A stretch of 7,079 nucleotides of DNA. Origin: Bacteroidota bacterium (lineage in GTDB: Bacteria > Bacteroidota > Bacteroidia > Flavobacteriales > Flavobacteriaceae). Location: assembly GCA_021793135.1 (NCBI GenBank), contig JAJYTI010000114.1, forward strand, positions 1 to 7,079, written 5' to 3'. The number at the start of each line of letters is the position of its first letter. Position 1 is the first letter of the stretch. A model generated the notes under the pieces. The model worked only from the letters and a program-made list of their open reading frames with translations. It did not search any database and was not told where the DNA came from. Positions 1 through 6,936 of this stretch are shown here, in pieces. A program made the translations under genes and the position numbers.

Positions 1-588
1 TTCCGATCTGTAGAAGCAGCTCGACATAGAGCTACCTTAGGAGAAATATCTGATGCTTTAGAAGAAGTTTTCGGAAGATATAAAGCAGAAATAAAATCAT
101 TTAGTGGGGTGTATAGCAAAGAAATAAAAGATGACAAACCATTTAAGCAAGCACAAGAGCTAGCAGATAAGTTTGCAGAAATGGAAGGACGACGTCCTAG
201 AATAATGATTGCTAAAATAGGACAAGACGGTCATGATCGTGGAGCAAAAGTAGTTGCTACAGGTTATGCCGATGTTGGTTTTGATGTAGACATTGGTGCT
301 CTTTTCCAAACCCCTGCAGAAGTTGCTAAACAAGCTGTAGAGAATGATGTACATATCCTTGGGGTATCCTCTTTAGCTGCCGGACATAAAACTTTAGTAC
401 CTGAAGTTATAGCAGAGCTTAAAAAATATGGTCGAGAAGATATATTGGTTATCGTTGGAGGCGTTATACCTGCACAAGATTATCAATTCTTATTCGATGC
501 TGGTGCCATTGCTGTTTTTGGACCCGGAACCAGTATTAGTAATGCAGCCATTCAATTGCTAGAGATTTTAATCGATTTACATTCTTAA
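1..588 (+). CDS. Methylmalonyl-CoA mutase, C-terminal part (5' end outside window)
   Basis: This is the C-terminal 195 residues of the adenosylcobalamin-dependent mutase that interconverts (R)-methylmalonyl-CoA and succinyl-CoA in the cytoplasm. The frame is open from base 1, so the gene starts left of the window. The first ~35 residues match the end of the catalytic barrel and linker seen in this family (ATLGEISDALEEVFGR). The B12-binding Rossmann-like domain follows. The base-off/His-on motif DGHDRG lies at about 226-243, with the cobalt-ligand His codon at 232-234. The SSLAAGH segment (about 367-387) and the VIVGG strand-loop (about 445-459) complete the cofactor site. The large catalytic subunit is the likely identity. 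A GTG at 109 could be mistaken for a start, but the upstream frame carries family sequence. The neighbouring B12 uptake genes fit the enzyme's cofactor need. The choice between mutA, mutB and scpA names cannot be made from this fragment. Confidence 0.95.
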   Translation, partial: FRSVEAARHRATLGEISDALEEVFGRYKAEIKSFSGVYSKEIKDDKPFKQAQELADKFAEMEGRRPRIMIAKIGQDGHDRGAKVVATGYADVGFDVDIGALFQTPAEVAKQAVENDVHILGVSSLAAGHKTLVPEVIAELKKYGREDILVIVGGVIPAQDYQFLFDAGAIAVFGPGTSISNAAIQLLEILIDLHS

Positions 589-601
589 AATTAGACAACA
601 T

Positions 602-640
602 AAAAAATCCCCTTTTACCTTAGGTAAAAGGGGATTTTTT
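602..640. terminator. Bidirectional intrinsic terminator
   Basis: This is a perfect inverted repeat with arms at 602-619 and 623-640 (18 bp) around a 3-base centre. The arms have a G/C-rich core (TCCCC/GGGGA) and end in a run of six A on the left and six T on the right, so either strand yields a hairpin followed by U residues. It sits 13 bases after the mutase stop and 19 bases beyond the btuG-like stop. It can therefore end both convergent transcripts. Confidence 0.92.
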
Positions 641-659
641 ATTTAATATTCTATTTCTA

Positions 660-1748
660 TTATTCTGTAAAGTAGAATCCATTTGGAGTAATTCCAACCG
701 TAAATTCATACAATTGCTCTCCATTCTCTAAATCATAAATAACTACACTCCCATCACTTGCATAATCTTTTGCATCACCTCCAAAGTACATTCCATCTTT
801 AATAGCTGCGCCATAAAAAGCTCTATCTGTAGAGAAAACACTTTCTGTAGGTAAACTAGTACTATTTGGATCGAATGCAAATACATGTGCTTCTGTTTCG
901 TATGTATCCCAATCAGTAATAGAAACTGTATAGTATAATCTTCCTTGATCATATTCTAATAATGAAGCAGAAACACCCTCGAAATCAAACTCTTGAGTAA
1001 TTTCTAAACTCCCCATATCTATTTTAACCAATTTTCCATCGGTTTCTCCAGTTGCAGCCCATGACGGATTACCACCTGCTAACACCCAAAGATCATTTCC
1101 TACAATCTGAAGAGAGTTAGGTACATCTCCAACTTCTAAAACATCGATTACCGAATCGCTATTAGTATCGATTACTGTAAGTTTGTTATTTTGTCCAAAT
1201 CCACCTTGATGTGCTACATACACTCTACCATCTTTTTCTATGATTTTTTCTGGACCAAAATCAACATCGATAGTCTCTGTTACGGTATATGTTTCTAAAT
1301 CTACTACAGAAACATAAGCATCATCATTCTCATCCCAATTTGTAATATATCCTTTCCCATTAGAAATAGCCACATAACGTGGTAAGCTTAATTGGCCTTC
1401 AACTGTACTTATTAATTCAAAGCTATGTCTATCTACTACCGCTACTTTATCTGAGTTATTTACAACTACAAAAGCTAAATCCTCATATAAAGTAATAGAT
1501 TGTGCTACATCACCTAGAGCTTGCCCTTGGTTTGCATCACTAAAAATATTATTATCTACCGATGAAAAATTAGCATCAATAAAGCTTACATCAGAATTAC
1601 CTGTTCCAAAGTTTCCTTCATTTACAACAAAAATTCCATTGGTGTAATTACCAACGATTTCTACTCCATCCGAAGTATTGTCATCACTGCTACATGCCAC
1701 AAAAAACATTGCAAGCATAGCATACATTAATAAGTGTAGTTTTCTCAT
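660..1748 (-). CDS. BtuG-like surface beta-propeller lipoprotein (YncE/DUF5074 type)
   Basis: This is a 362-residue lipoprotein. Residues 1-18 form a lipoprotein signal peptide with lipobox FVAC (Cys19). The following SSDD resembles the acidic export signal that sends Bacteroidota lipoproteins to the cell surface. The rest shows repeated short beta-strand blocks such as KVAVVD, YVSVVD, LTVID and VVIYD, spaced as in a seven-bladed YncE-like propeller. In Bacteroides, BtuG proteins of this architecture bind cobalamin very tightly and cap BtuB. Here the gene lies 10 bases downstream of a riboswitch-controlled TonB receptor, so a B12-capture role is inferred from fold plus context. The start is the ATG at 1748, whose product begins MRKLHLL with a good signal peptide. 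An alternative is a generic DUF5074 surface protein with another ligand, since binding residues cannot be verified here. It is probably co-transcribed with the receptor and ends at the shared terminator. Confidence 0.82.
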   Translation of the reverse strand: MRKLHLLMYAMLAMFFVACSSDDNTSDGVEIVGNYTNGIFVVNEGNFGTGNSDVSFIDANFSSVDNNIFSDANQGQALGDVAQSITLYEDLAFVVVNNSDKVAVVDRHSFELISTVEGQLSLPRYVAISNGKGYITNWDENDDAYVSVVDLETYTVTETIDVDFGPEKIIEKDGRVYVAHQGGFGQNNKLTVIDTNSDSVIDVLEVGDVPNSLQIVGNDLWVLAGGNPSWAATGETDGKLVKIDMGSLEITQEFDFEGVSASLLEYDQGRLYYTVSITDWDTYETEAHVFAFDPNSTSLPTESVFSTDRAFYGAAIKDGMYFGGDAKDYASDGSVVIYDLENGEQLYEFTVGITPNGFYFTE

Positions 1749-1758
1749 TTCTTAGATA

Positions 1759-3582
1759 TTAAAAATTAAAGTTTATATATAGATTAAAATTTCTTCCTGG
1801 CATGGGTCTCGATGGTAGATTTTCGTAATAAGTATCGTATAAATTCTTAATCCGAATTCCAACAACACCATATAAATCACCAAAGAGGTAATTATACTCT
1901 AAAGCTAATTGATGTACATCATACTCCTTGTGCTTCACTAAATGATCGCTAGAAGTATAAACTTGTCCGTTAAACAAAACCTGATAAGAAGCACTCCAAG
2001 TTTTGTATTGATACTTTAAACTAGCAGTATATTTATGGTATGGAACGTAGATTAATTGTTTTTTCAATTCTTGATCTACAGCTTTTGTATAGGCATAAGC
2101 AATATCGGCTCTTAATTTATGGTTTTGCCAATTATAACTGTAATATGCTTCTGCTTCTACTCCATAATTCCTTACTTCATTTAAATTTATTGGACGCCAA
2201 ATACTTCCCATTGGTATCCATTTAAGCATATCTTTTGAATGGATGTAGAAAGCGGCTATCGATATTCCATAATTTTCTTTCTTCCATGAATTACCAATTT
2301 CAAATTGGATACTCCTCTCTGGATCTAAGCTTTCATTTCCCCCACTTTTCCAATATAAATCATTGAAAGTAGGAACTCTATAATTTTTAGCTACATTGAA
2401 ATGTAGGCTGTAAGAAGGTGTAAGTTGATATTTTGTGTCAAAAGCAAAAAGAAAAGGATTGCTAAACCCATTAAAAAACTCTTGACGCAAATGCAATCCA
2501 TACGTCCATTTTTCATTTAGATGATGACTAAACATTAAAATTGCAGCTCCGGTGTCACGATTGGCATCTTGTACATCGGTTCCTTTTCCATCAATTTTAT
2601 TGTACTGAAGAATTCCTGTTAATTTCATCTTAGAATTAATCCTGTACGCCATACTATAGTCTGTCCACAAGGTATTAGACTTTCCAAAACTATAGTTATT
2701 ACTATACTTATTAGCATAGTAACGATACTCTTCGTACAAGTGAGCTAGTTTCAAACTACTTGTCCAACGACCTAAATACATTTCCCAATGCAATAGGTTT
2801 CGTGTATTATAATCTCGATATCCATCTCTGGCAATAGCAGTTAGTGTTCCTGAAAAATTTCGTTTTCCCTCATACCAATTACTATGAAAGTATAATCGAT
2901 GATTAGCTTTACGCAAGCCTGCACTTAATCCTAAACTATAATGATAAAAGTCTGCATTTTTATTTCGCATGGACGTATTTGGATATGGGAAGTCATTTTC
3001 CGACTGCATTCCTTCTAAACTTATATCTACATAAGCATCTTTGGCTATTAATTGACTCCTTATCTGGCCATTATAGGAAGAGAAACTTCCATAGCCTAAT
3101 TTCACTTGATGATAGTTTTTCTGTTCGAATTTAGGTGTATTATCCAATAAAATACTTCCACCAATTGCTCCACTACCAAAAGGCACACTCCCGCTTCCAC
3201 TACGAATGGTCAACTCATCTACACTTCCTGTAAGTATAGTATTAAAATCGGTTTGTCCAGTAAACATAGAGTTAATAGGAATTCCATTCCATAACACAGC
3301 AGTCTGAGAAGCGTTCGTTCCTCTAAAAGACGGGGAAGAAACCATTCCCAAACCATTCTCTCTAAAATAGATAAGAGAATTATTTTCTAATAGACTAGTA
3401 AATGTTCCATTGGAACGCTGTAATAATGAATCTGAAAGTACTTTTTGGGTATATCCACTAGAATATTCTTTTACATTTTCACCCCATAGGGTTACTGGTT
3501 CAAGTTTTTGAATGCTATCTAGGCTTTGTGCATTTCCCCAGCCACTTAATAAGATGAATATAAATAAATAGGTATATTTCAT
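1759..3582 (-). CDS. btuB: BtuB-like TonB-dependent outer-membrane cobalamin receptor
   Basis: This is a 607-residue outer-membrane transporter that would carry cobalamin into the periplasm using TonB energy. Residues 1-18 form a signal peptide (cut likely after GNA). A TonB-box-like segment follows (LEPVTLWGE, about 27-35). The plug domain spans about 40-150 and includes the family pattern SFRGTNASQTAVLWNGIPIN and a Gly/Ser-rich end (GSGSVPFGSGAIGGSILL). The remainder is a beta-barrel rich in alternating aromatic strands and ends with a terminal Phe. The length is close to that of BtuB (about 600) and much shorter than SusC-type receptors; no N-terminal carboxypeptidase-like domain is present. 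The ATG at 3582 is preferred. The in-frame TTG at 3588 lacks support and would place two residues before a normal MKYTY signal peptide. An AAAGG at 3594-3598 lies about 11 bases upstream. The cobalamin riboswitch in its leader is the strongest evidence for its substrate. Confidence 0.9.
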   Translation of the reverse strand: MKYTYLFIFILLSGWGNAQSLDSIQKLEPVTLWGENVKEYSSGYTQKVLSDSLLQRSNGTFTSLLENNSLIYFRENGLGMVSSPSFRGTNASQTAVLWNGIPINSMFTGQTDFNTILTGSVDELTIRSGSGSVPFGSGAIGGSILLDNTPKFEQKNYHQVKLGYGSFSSYNGQIRSQLIAKDAYVDISLEGMQSENDFPYPNTSMRNKNADFYHYSLGLSAGLRKANHRLYFHSNWYEGKRNFSGTLTAIARDGYRDYNTRNLLHWEMYLGRWTSSLKLAHLYEEYRYYANKYSNNYSFGKSNTLWTDYSMAYRINSKMKLTGILQYNKIDGKGTDVQDANRDTGAAILMFSHHLNEKWTYGLHLRQEFFNGFSNPFLFAFDTKYQLTPSYSLHFNVAKNYRVPTFNDLYWKSGGNESLDPERSIQFEIGNSWKKENYGISIAAFYIHSKDMLKWIPMGSIWRPINLNEVRNYGVEAEAYYSYNWQNHKLRADIAYAYTKAVDQELKKQLIYVPYHKYTASLKYQYKTWSASYQVLFNGQVYTSSDHLVKHKEYDVHQLALEYNYLFGDLYGVVGIRIKNLYDTYYENLPSRPMPGRNFNLYINFNF

Positions 3583-3590
3583 AACCAAAG

Positions 3591-3611
3591 CAACCTTTAT
3601 CCCGAAAGTTG
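3591..3611 (-). promoter_or_regulatory. Expression-platform hairpin covering the btuB ribosome binding site
   Basis: On the minus strand CAACTTT (3605-3611) can pair with AAA-G-GTTG (3591-3598), giving seven pairs with one bulged G and a six-base loop CGGGAU. The 3' arm contains AAAGG, the only Shine-Dalgarno-like sequence before the receptor ATG at 3582. It lies just downstream of the cobalamin aptamer. The likely logic is translational: hairpin closed when B12 is bound, open when B12 is scarce. No U-tract follows, so it does not look like a transcription terminator. The pairing is read directly; the switching mechanism is inferred from other cobalamin riboswitches. Confidence 0.6.
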
Positions 3612-3628
3612 ATTCTATAAATTAGATT

Positions 3629-3808
3629 ATATTTTGGCAGGTCTCCTGGCTTGTCTTTTTTGCGAACCTTCCCATTTCCTAAGAAATAGTGGTTTTTGAA
3701 GAGGCGCTCTACTACAACCTAAAAAGGATGAGTGACTTACAGTTGCGGGAACAGCTTCGGAATCACACCGAATTCCCATTTTAAGGACTATTTGTCCACC
3801 TAAAATAT
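3629..3808 (-). ncRNA. Cobalamin (B12) riboswitch aptamer
   Basis: All main landmarks of the cobalamin riboswitch are visible on the minus strand. The B12 box AGCCAGGAGACCTGCC is at 3636-3651. The conserved core CGCAACTGTAA is at 3737-3747. The GGGAA...TTCCC stem pairs 3773-3777 with 3747-3751. The inner hairpin TTCGG/CCGAA pairs 3768-3772 with 3756-3760 around loop 3761-3767. The peripheral GGGAAGG element is at 3667-3673. The closing helices also fit: P2 AGGT/ACCT (3798-3801 with 3639-3642) and P1 ATATTTT/AAAATAT (3802-3808 with 3629-3635). A small extra hairpin GGAC-AAATA-GTCC lies at 3785-3797. The element leads into the btuB-like receptor on the same strand, as in known B12-repressed uptake operons. 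Confidence 0.97.
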
Positions 3809-3813
3809 TGTCG

Positions 3814-3821
3814 CAAATATA
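3814..3821 (-). promoter_or_regulatory. Promoter -7 element for the btuB-btuG operon
   Basis: TATATTTG on the minus strand is an exact match to the Bacteroidota -7 consensus TAnnTTTG. Transcription starting about five bases downstream would begin near 3809, just before the first base of riboswitch helix P1 at 3808. No clear TTG-type -33 element is seen on this strand at the expected distance. Confidence 0.65.
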
Positions 3822-3838
3822 AGGTATTTTTATACTTC

Positions 3839-3870
3839 TTGCTTGCTACGAATAAAAACTATTATTTTTG
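3839..3870 (+). promoter_or_regulatory. Promoter of the btuF-btuC-btuD operon
   Basis: TATTTTTG at 3863-3870 matches the Bacteroidota -7 consensus TAnnTTTG. TTG triplets at 3839-3841 and 3843-3845 lie 21 and 17 bases upstream, within the range for the -33 element. The -7 element ends only four bases before the ATG at 3875, so the transcript would start at or beside the start codon. The -33 side of this promoter shares DNA with the upstream region of the leftward promoter. Confidence 0.5.
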
Positions 3871-3874
3871 TCCT

Positions 3875-5023
3875 ATGAAAAAATCATTACTTTTTTTATT
3901 TCTTCTTTTACTTATCGGATGTAAATCGGATACAAAATCTTCGGAAGAGAATTCGAAAGCACAAACTGTTGAAAAAAACGTAAGCAATATCCAATATGCC
4001 ACGGCGTTTGACATACTAGAATTCGACGGATACAAAGAAATCATTATAAATGATATTTGGCCAAATAGCGATACCTCGCTCCGTTATTTACTTATAGAGA
4101 ATCAAGAAAAATCGCCAAAAAACACAGATATATATGATGCGGTGGTTCAAGTACCTGTAAAGAAAATTGTAGTTACTTCCACCACTCACATTCCTTCGTT
4201 AGATATGTTGGGTGAAATTGAGTCCCTAGTAGGTTTTCCCGATTTAAATTTCATCTCCTCCACATCTGCACGTGCACGTATAGATGACGGAAAAATTACT
4301 GGTATTGGAAAAAATGAAGATATAAATGTAGAACGTTTACTAGAAGTAGATCCAGATTTAGTAATAGGATTTGCTGTAGACGGAATGGATCCTAAATTAC
4401 GTACCATTTCCAAAGCAGGAATCCCTGTGTTTTACAATAGCGATTGGCTAGAAACCAACCCATTAGGCAAGGCAGAATGGATAAAATTCTTCGGAGCACT
4501 TTACGGAAAATATGAGGAAGCTATTAAAGAATTCGCTACTATCGAACAGGCATACCTAGATACTAAAGATCTTGCAAAACAAGCCGATAGCAAACCTAAA
4601 GTTCTACTCGGTGCTATGTATAAAGACATTTGGTATGTACCTCAAGGCGATAGTTGGGCTGCACAATTTATTGACGATGCACAAGGCGATTATATTTGGA
4701 AAAAAACTAAAGGAACTGGAAGTTCATCTTTTGGACTTGAAAAAGTTTTGGAAACTGCACATGACGCGGATATATGGTTAAATCCTAGTTCTTTCACTTC
4801 CATAGCAGATTTAACAAAAGCCAATAAAGTTTATGCCGAATTTGATGCATATAAAACTGGTGAAATATATACTTATGGAACAAAAGTTGGTGCAACTGGC
4901 GGGATAGTATATTTTGAATTAGGACCGAATCGACCAGATATTGTATTAAAAGATTTGGTGTATATCCTACATCCAGAGCTTTTACCCGATTATACTCCGT
5001 ATTTTTACACCAAATTGGAATAA
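3875..5023 (+). CDS. ABC transporter substrate-binding lipoprotein, BtuF-like (Peripla_BP_2 family)
   Basis: This is a 382-residue lipoprotein predicted to bind cobalamin in the periplasm and deliver it to the BtuCD-like complex. The signal peptide MKKSLLFLFLLLLIGC has lipobox LIGC (Cys16), followed by a Ser/Glu/Lys-rich linker to about residue 37. Residues 40-95 form an extra N-terminal segment with paired beta strands. The two-lobed class III binding fold follows: KKIVVTSTTHIPSLDMLGE and a first lobe to about 190, then a long helix around 195-235 (KAEWIKFFGALYG), and a second lobe (VLLGAMYKDIWYVP to the end). The E. coli BtuF precursor is roughly 100 residues shorter. The TTG at 3839 is in frame, but the ATG at 3875 gives a normal lipoprotein signal. 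It is the first gene of the importer operon, 12 bases before the permease. Haem or siderophore binding is possible for this family; the adjacent riboswitch operon favours cobalamin or a related corrinoid. Confidence 0.82.
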   Translation: MKKSLLFLFLLLLIGCKSDTKSSEENSKAQTVEKNVSNIQYATAFDILEFDGYKEIIINDIWPNSDTSLRYLLIENQEKSPKNTDIYDAVVQVPVKKIVVTSTTHIPSLDMLGEIESLVGFPDLNFISSTSARARIDDGKITGIGKNEDINVERLLEVDPDLVIGFAVDGMDPKLRTISKAGIPVFYNSDWLETNPLGKAEWIKFFGALYGKYEEAIKEFATIEQAYLDTKDLAKQADSKPKVLLGAMYKDIWYVPQGDSWAAQFIDDAQGDYIWKKTKGTGSSSFGLEKVLETAHDADIWLNPSSFTSIADLTKANKVYAEFDAYKTGEIYTYGTKVGATGGIVYFELGPNRPDIVLKDLVYILHPELLPDYTPYFYTKLE

Positions 5024-5035
5024 CAAAGAACTTTT

Positions 5036-6067
5036 ATGCAAAAACGGAAGACTTATATTGTACATTTTTTCCTCTTAAGTATTCTACTAATTGGAGTGTT
5101 TCTGGCCAATATAAGTTTAGGCCAATCTAGTATTCCGTTTTCTGAAATCACATCTAGTTTATTTGGTAAAGGTGCTTCTAAAGCCACTTGGGAGTTTATT
5201 ATTCTAGAATATCGACTTCCAAAAGCAATTACAGCAATTATTGCTGGTGGTGGATTATCTATTGCGGGATTAATTATGCAAACGATGTTCCGAAACCCAC
5301 TTGCCGATCCATTTGTACTAGGGTTAAGTAGCGGTGCTAGCTTGGGAGTAGCAATACTATTACTTGGTGCTAGTGCCTTTGGTGGTGTCTTAGGTGTTTT
5401 ACTCTCTAGCGAATGGAGCTTGGTCCTTGCAGCAGCAGCAGGAACACTGTTGGTACTTTTAGCGGTAATGGCTGTAAGTGTACGTGTAAAAGATACAATG
5501 ACCCTATTAATCATAGGAATCATGTTTGGTAGTTTTACCTCAGCTATTGTTGGAGTACTTTCTTATCTATCTACAGCTGAACAATTACAACGTTATATTT
5601 TTTGGTCTTTTGGAAGTCTTGGTGATATTTCTTGGCAAGGAATTCGGATTTTAAGTTTATGTTTTAGTGTGGGAATAATTTTAAGTGTATTAAGTTGTAA
5701 GGCACTAAATGCATTATTACTTGGACAACAATATGCACAAAGTATGGGATTACACTTAAAAAGAACTAATATATTACTTGTATTAGCTACTAGTATTCTT
5801 GCCGGTAGTATTACTGCATTTGCAGGGCCTATTGCTTTTGTAGGTTTAGCTGTGCCACACCTAACGAGACAAATTTTCGATACTTCCAATCATTTCATCT
5901 TAATGCCAGCTGTACTATTATATGGTGCGACATTATTATTGATTTGTGATATTATAGCTCAAATGCCATTTGCAGAGACTACTCTACCAATTAACGCTAT
6001 AACCTCATTTATCGGAGCTCCAATAGTGATTTGGTTATTGGTAAGAAGAAAACAATTACAGTTTTAA
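5036..6067 (+). CDS. FecCD-family ABC permease, BtuC-like
   Basis: This is a 343-residue inner-membrane permease of the type II importer family (BtuC, FecD, FhuB, HmuU), which works as a dimer. An N-terminal membrane helix (about 7-27) is followed by the family motif block RLPKAITAIIAGGGLSIAGL (60-79) and QTMFRNPLADPFVLGLSSGASLG (82-104). Several strongly hydrophobic helices fill about 105-300. The cytoplasmic coupling segment GPIAFVGLAVPHLTR lies at 264-278, and the last helix region SFIGAPIVIWLL at 324-335. Length and motif order match full members with about ten membrane helices. The ATG at 5036 lies 12 bases after the binding protein stop, and the ATPase starts three bases after this stop, so all three are surely one transcription unit. 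Substrate specificity cannot be read from the permease itself; cobalamin is inferred from the locus. Confidence 0.9.
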   Translation: MQKRKTYIVHFFLLSILLIGVFLANISLGQSSIPFSEITSSLFGKGASKATWEFIILEYRLPKAITAIIAGGGLSIAGLIMQTMFRNPLADPFVLGLSSGASLGVAILLLGASAFGGVLGVLLSSEWSLVLAAAAGTLLVLLAVMAVSVRVKDTMTLLIIGIMFGSFTSAIVGVLSYLSTAEQLQRYIFWSFGSLGDISWQGIRILSLCFSVGIILSVLSCKALNALLLGQQYAQSMGLHLKRTNILLVLATSILAGSITAFAGPIAFVGLAVPHLTRQIFDTSNHFILMPAVLLYGATLLLICDIIAQMPFAETTLPINAITSFIGAPIVIWLLVRRKQLQF

Positions 6068-6070
6068 ATT

Positions 6071-6856
6071 ATGGCAACAAATAACAAATATAGCATAGAA
6101 GTATCGGGACTGGATATTGGTTATTCAAAGCCAGAGCTAAAAGTATTGCATAAAAATTTAAACTTTGCGATAAAACCTGGAAATCTAGTTTCTGTTATTG
6201 GCGGAAATGGTATTGGTAAAACTACCCTTCTACGCACTATATCTAAGTTAGAAAGACCACTGAAAGGAGAAATTCTTATCCAAAACAATTCTCTTTCGCA
6301 TATAGACAATGCCGAAATAGCTAAAATAATAAGTTTGGTTCTTACCCACCCACCTGCATCAAAAAGCTTAAGCGTAAGGGAATTTATAGCTTTAGGTAGA
6401 TATCCGCATACCAATTGGATAGGGTCACTTACCGAAATAGACAAACAAAAAATAGCCAAAGCTATTGCAGTAACCGAAGTTCGTGAATTATTAGACTACA
6501 AATGTTATCAATTAAGCGACGGACAATACCAACGAATAGCCATAGCACGTGCAATAACACAAGATACCCCTATAATCATCCTAGATGAGCCTACCACACA
6601 TCTAGATTTATATCATCGTGCTTATGTGCTTAAATTACTACAAAACCTTACAAAGCAATATCAAAAAACTATACTCTTCTCTACACATGAAATAGAACTC
6701 GCATTACAACTCAGTGATCAAATTTTGCTATTACATCCAGAACACGTTATTCTTGACACTCCAAAAAATATAATTAATAGTGGCATATTAAGCGACTTAT
6801 TCCCTATAGATATTATTTATTTCGATCCTATCTCTCAACGATTTAAAGTGAAATAA
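6071..6856 (+). CDS. ABC transporter ATP-binding protein, BtuD-like
   Basis: This is a 261-residue cytoplasmic ATPase that would power the permease encoded just upstream. Walker A is GGNGIGKT (44-51). The signature is LSDGQ (148-152), with Asp in place of the second Gly of LSGGQ. Walker B is IIILDEP (168-174) with catalytic Glu173, the D-loop is HLD (177-179), and the switch His is His206 (STHE). The usual Q-loop glutamine position reads VLTHPP around residue 92, so Thr appears to replace Gln. VREFIALGRYP (102-112) fits the FecE/BtuD/FhuC group. The start ATG lies three bases after the permease stop with no visible ribosome binding site, suggesting translational coupling. The length is normal for the family. 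As with its partners, cobalamin as substrate comes from context, with haem or ferric siderophore as the main alternative. Confidence 0.9.
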   Translation: MATNNKYSIEVSGLDIGYSKPELKVLHKNLNFAIKPGNLVSVIGGNGIGKTTLLRTISKLERPLKGEILIQNNSLSHIDNAEIAKIISLVLTHPPASKSLSVREFIALGRYPHTNWIGSLTEIDKQKIAKAIAVTEVRELLDYKCYQLSDGQYQRIAIARAITQDTPIIILDEPTTHLDLYHRAYVLKLLQNLTKQYQKTILFSTHEIELALQLSDQILLLHPEHVILDTPKNIINSGILSDLFPIDIIYFDPISQRFKVK

Positions 6857-6903
6857 AATATTTTTATTATTAATAACAACCTTTTAAAATAAGTAGTTAA
6901 GTC

Positions 6904-6911
6904 TATATTTT
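6904..6911 (+). promoter_or_regulatory. Possible -7 element before the short ORF
   Basis: TATATTTT matches TAnnTTTG at all but the last position and lies 25 bases before the ATG at 6937. No -33 TTG is seen at the expected distance, and such matches are common in AT-rich DNA, so support is weak. Confidence 0.25.
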
Positions 6912-6936
6912 TTTCATATAAACCAAAGTAAAATTC

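Noticed and set aside
109..588. Stand-alone B12-binding protein starting at the GTG at 109
   Set aside because: The frame is open to base 1 and the upstream codons encode mutase sequence (EISDALEEVFGR), so this is the C-terminal domain of a larger protein.
3583..3588. TTG start at 3588 for the TonB receptor
   Set aside because: The ATG at 3582 gives a standard signal peptide beginning MKYTY; the TTG adds only two residues and has no better ribosome binding site.
3839..3874. TTG start at 3839 for the binding lipoprotein
   Set aside because: It would add twelve residues ahead of a complete lipoprotein signal peptide and would overlap the likely promoter elements.
5053..5523. 156-codon minus-strand ORF antisense to the permease gene
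   Set aside because: It lies wholly inside a well-supported permease gene, has a biased composition typical of a reverse-frame shadow, and resembles no family I know.
6121..6459. 112-codon minus-strand ORF antisense to the ATPase gene
   Set aside because: It overlaps the Walker A and Q-loop coding region of a clear ATPase and has no start signal or family features of its own.
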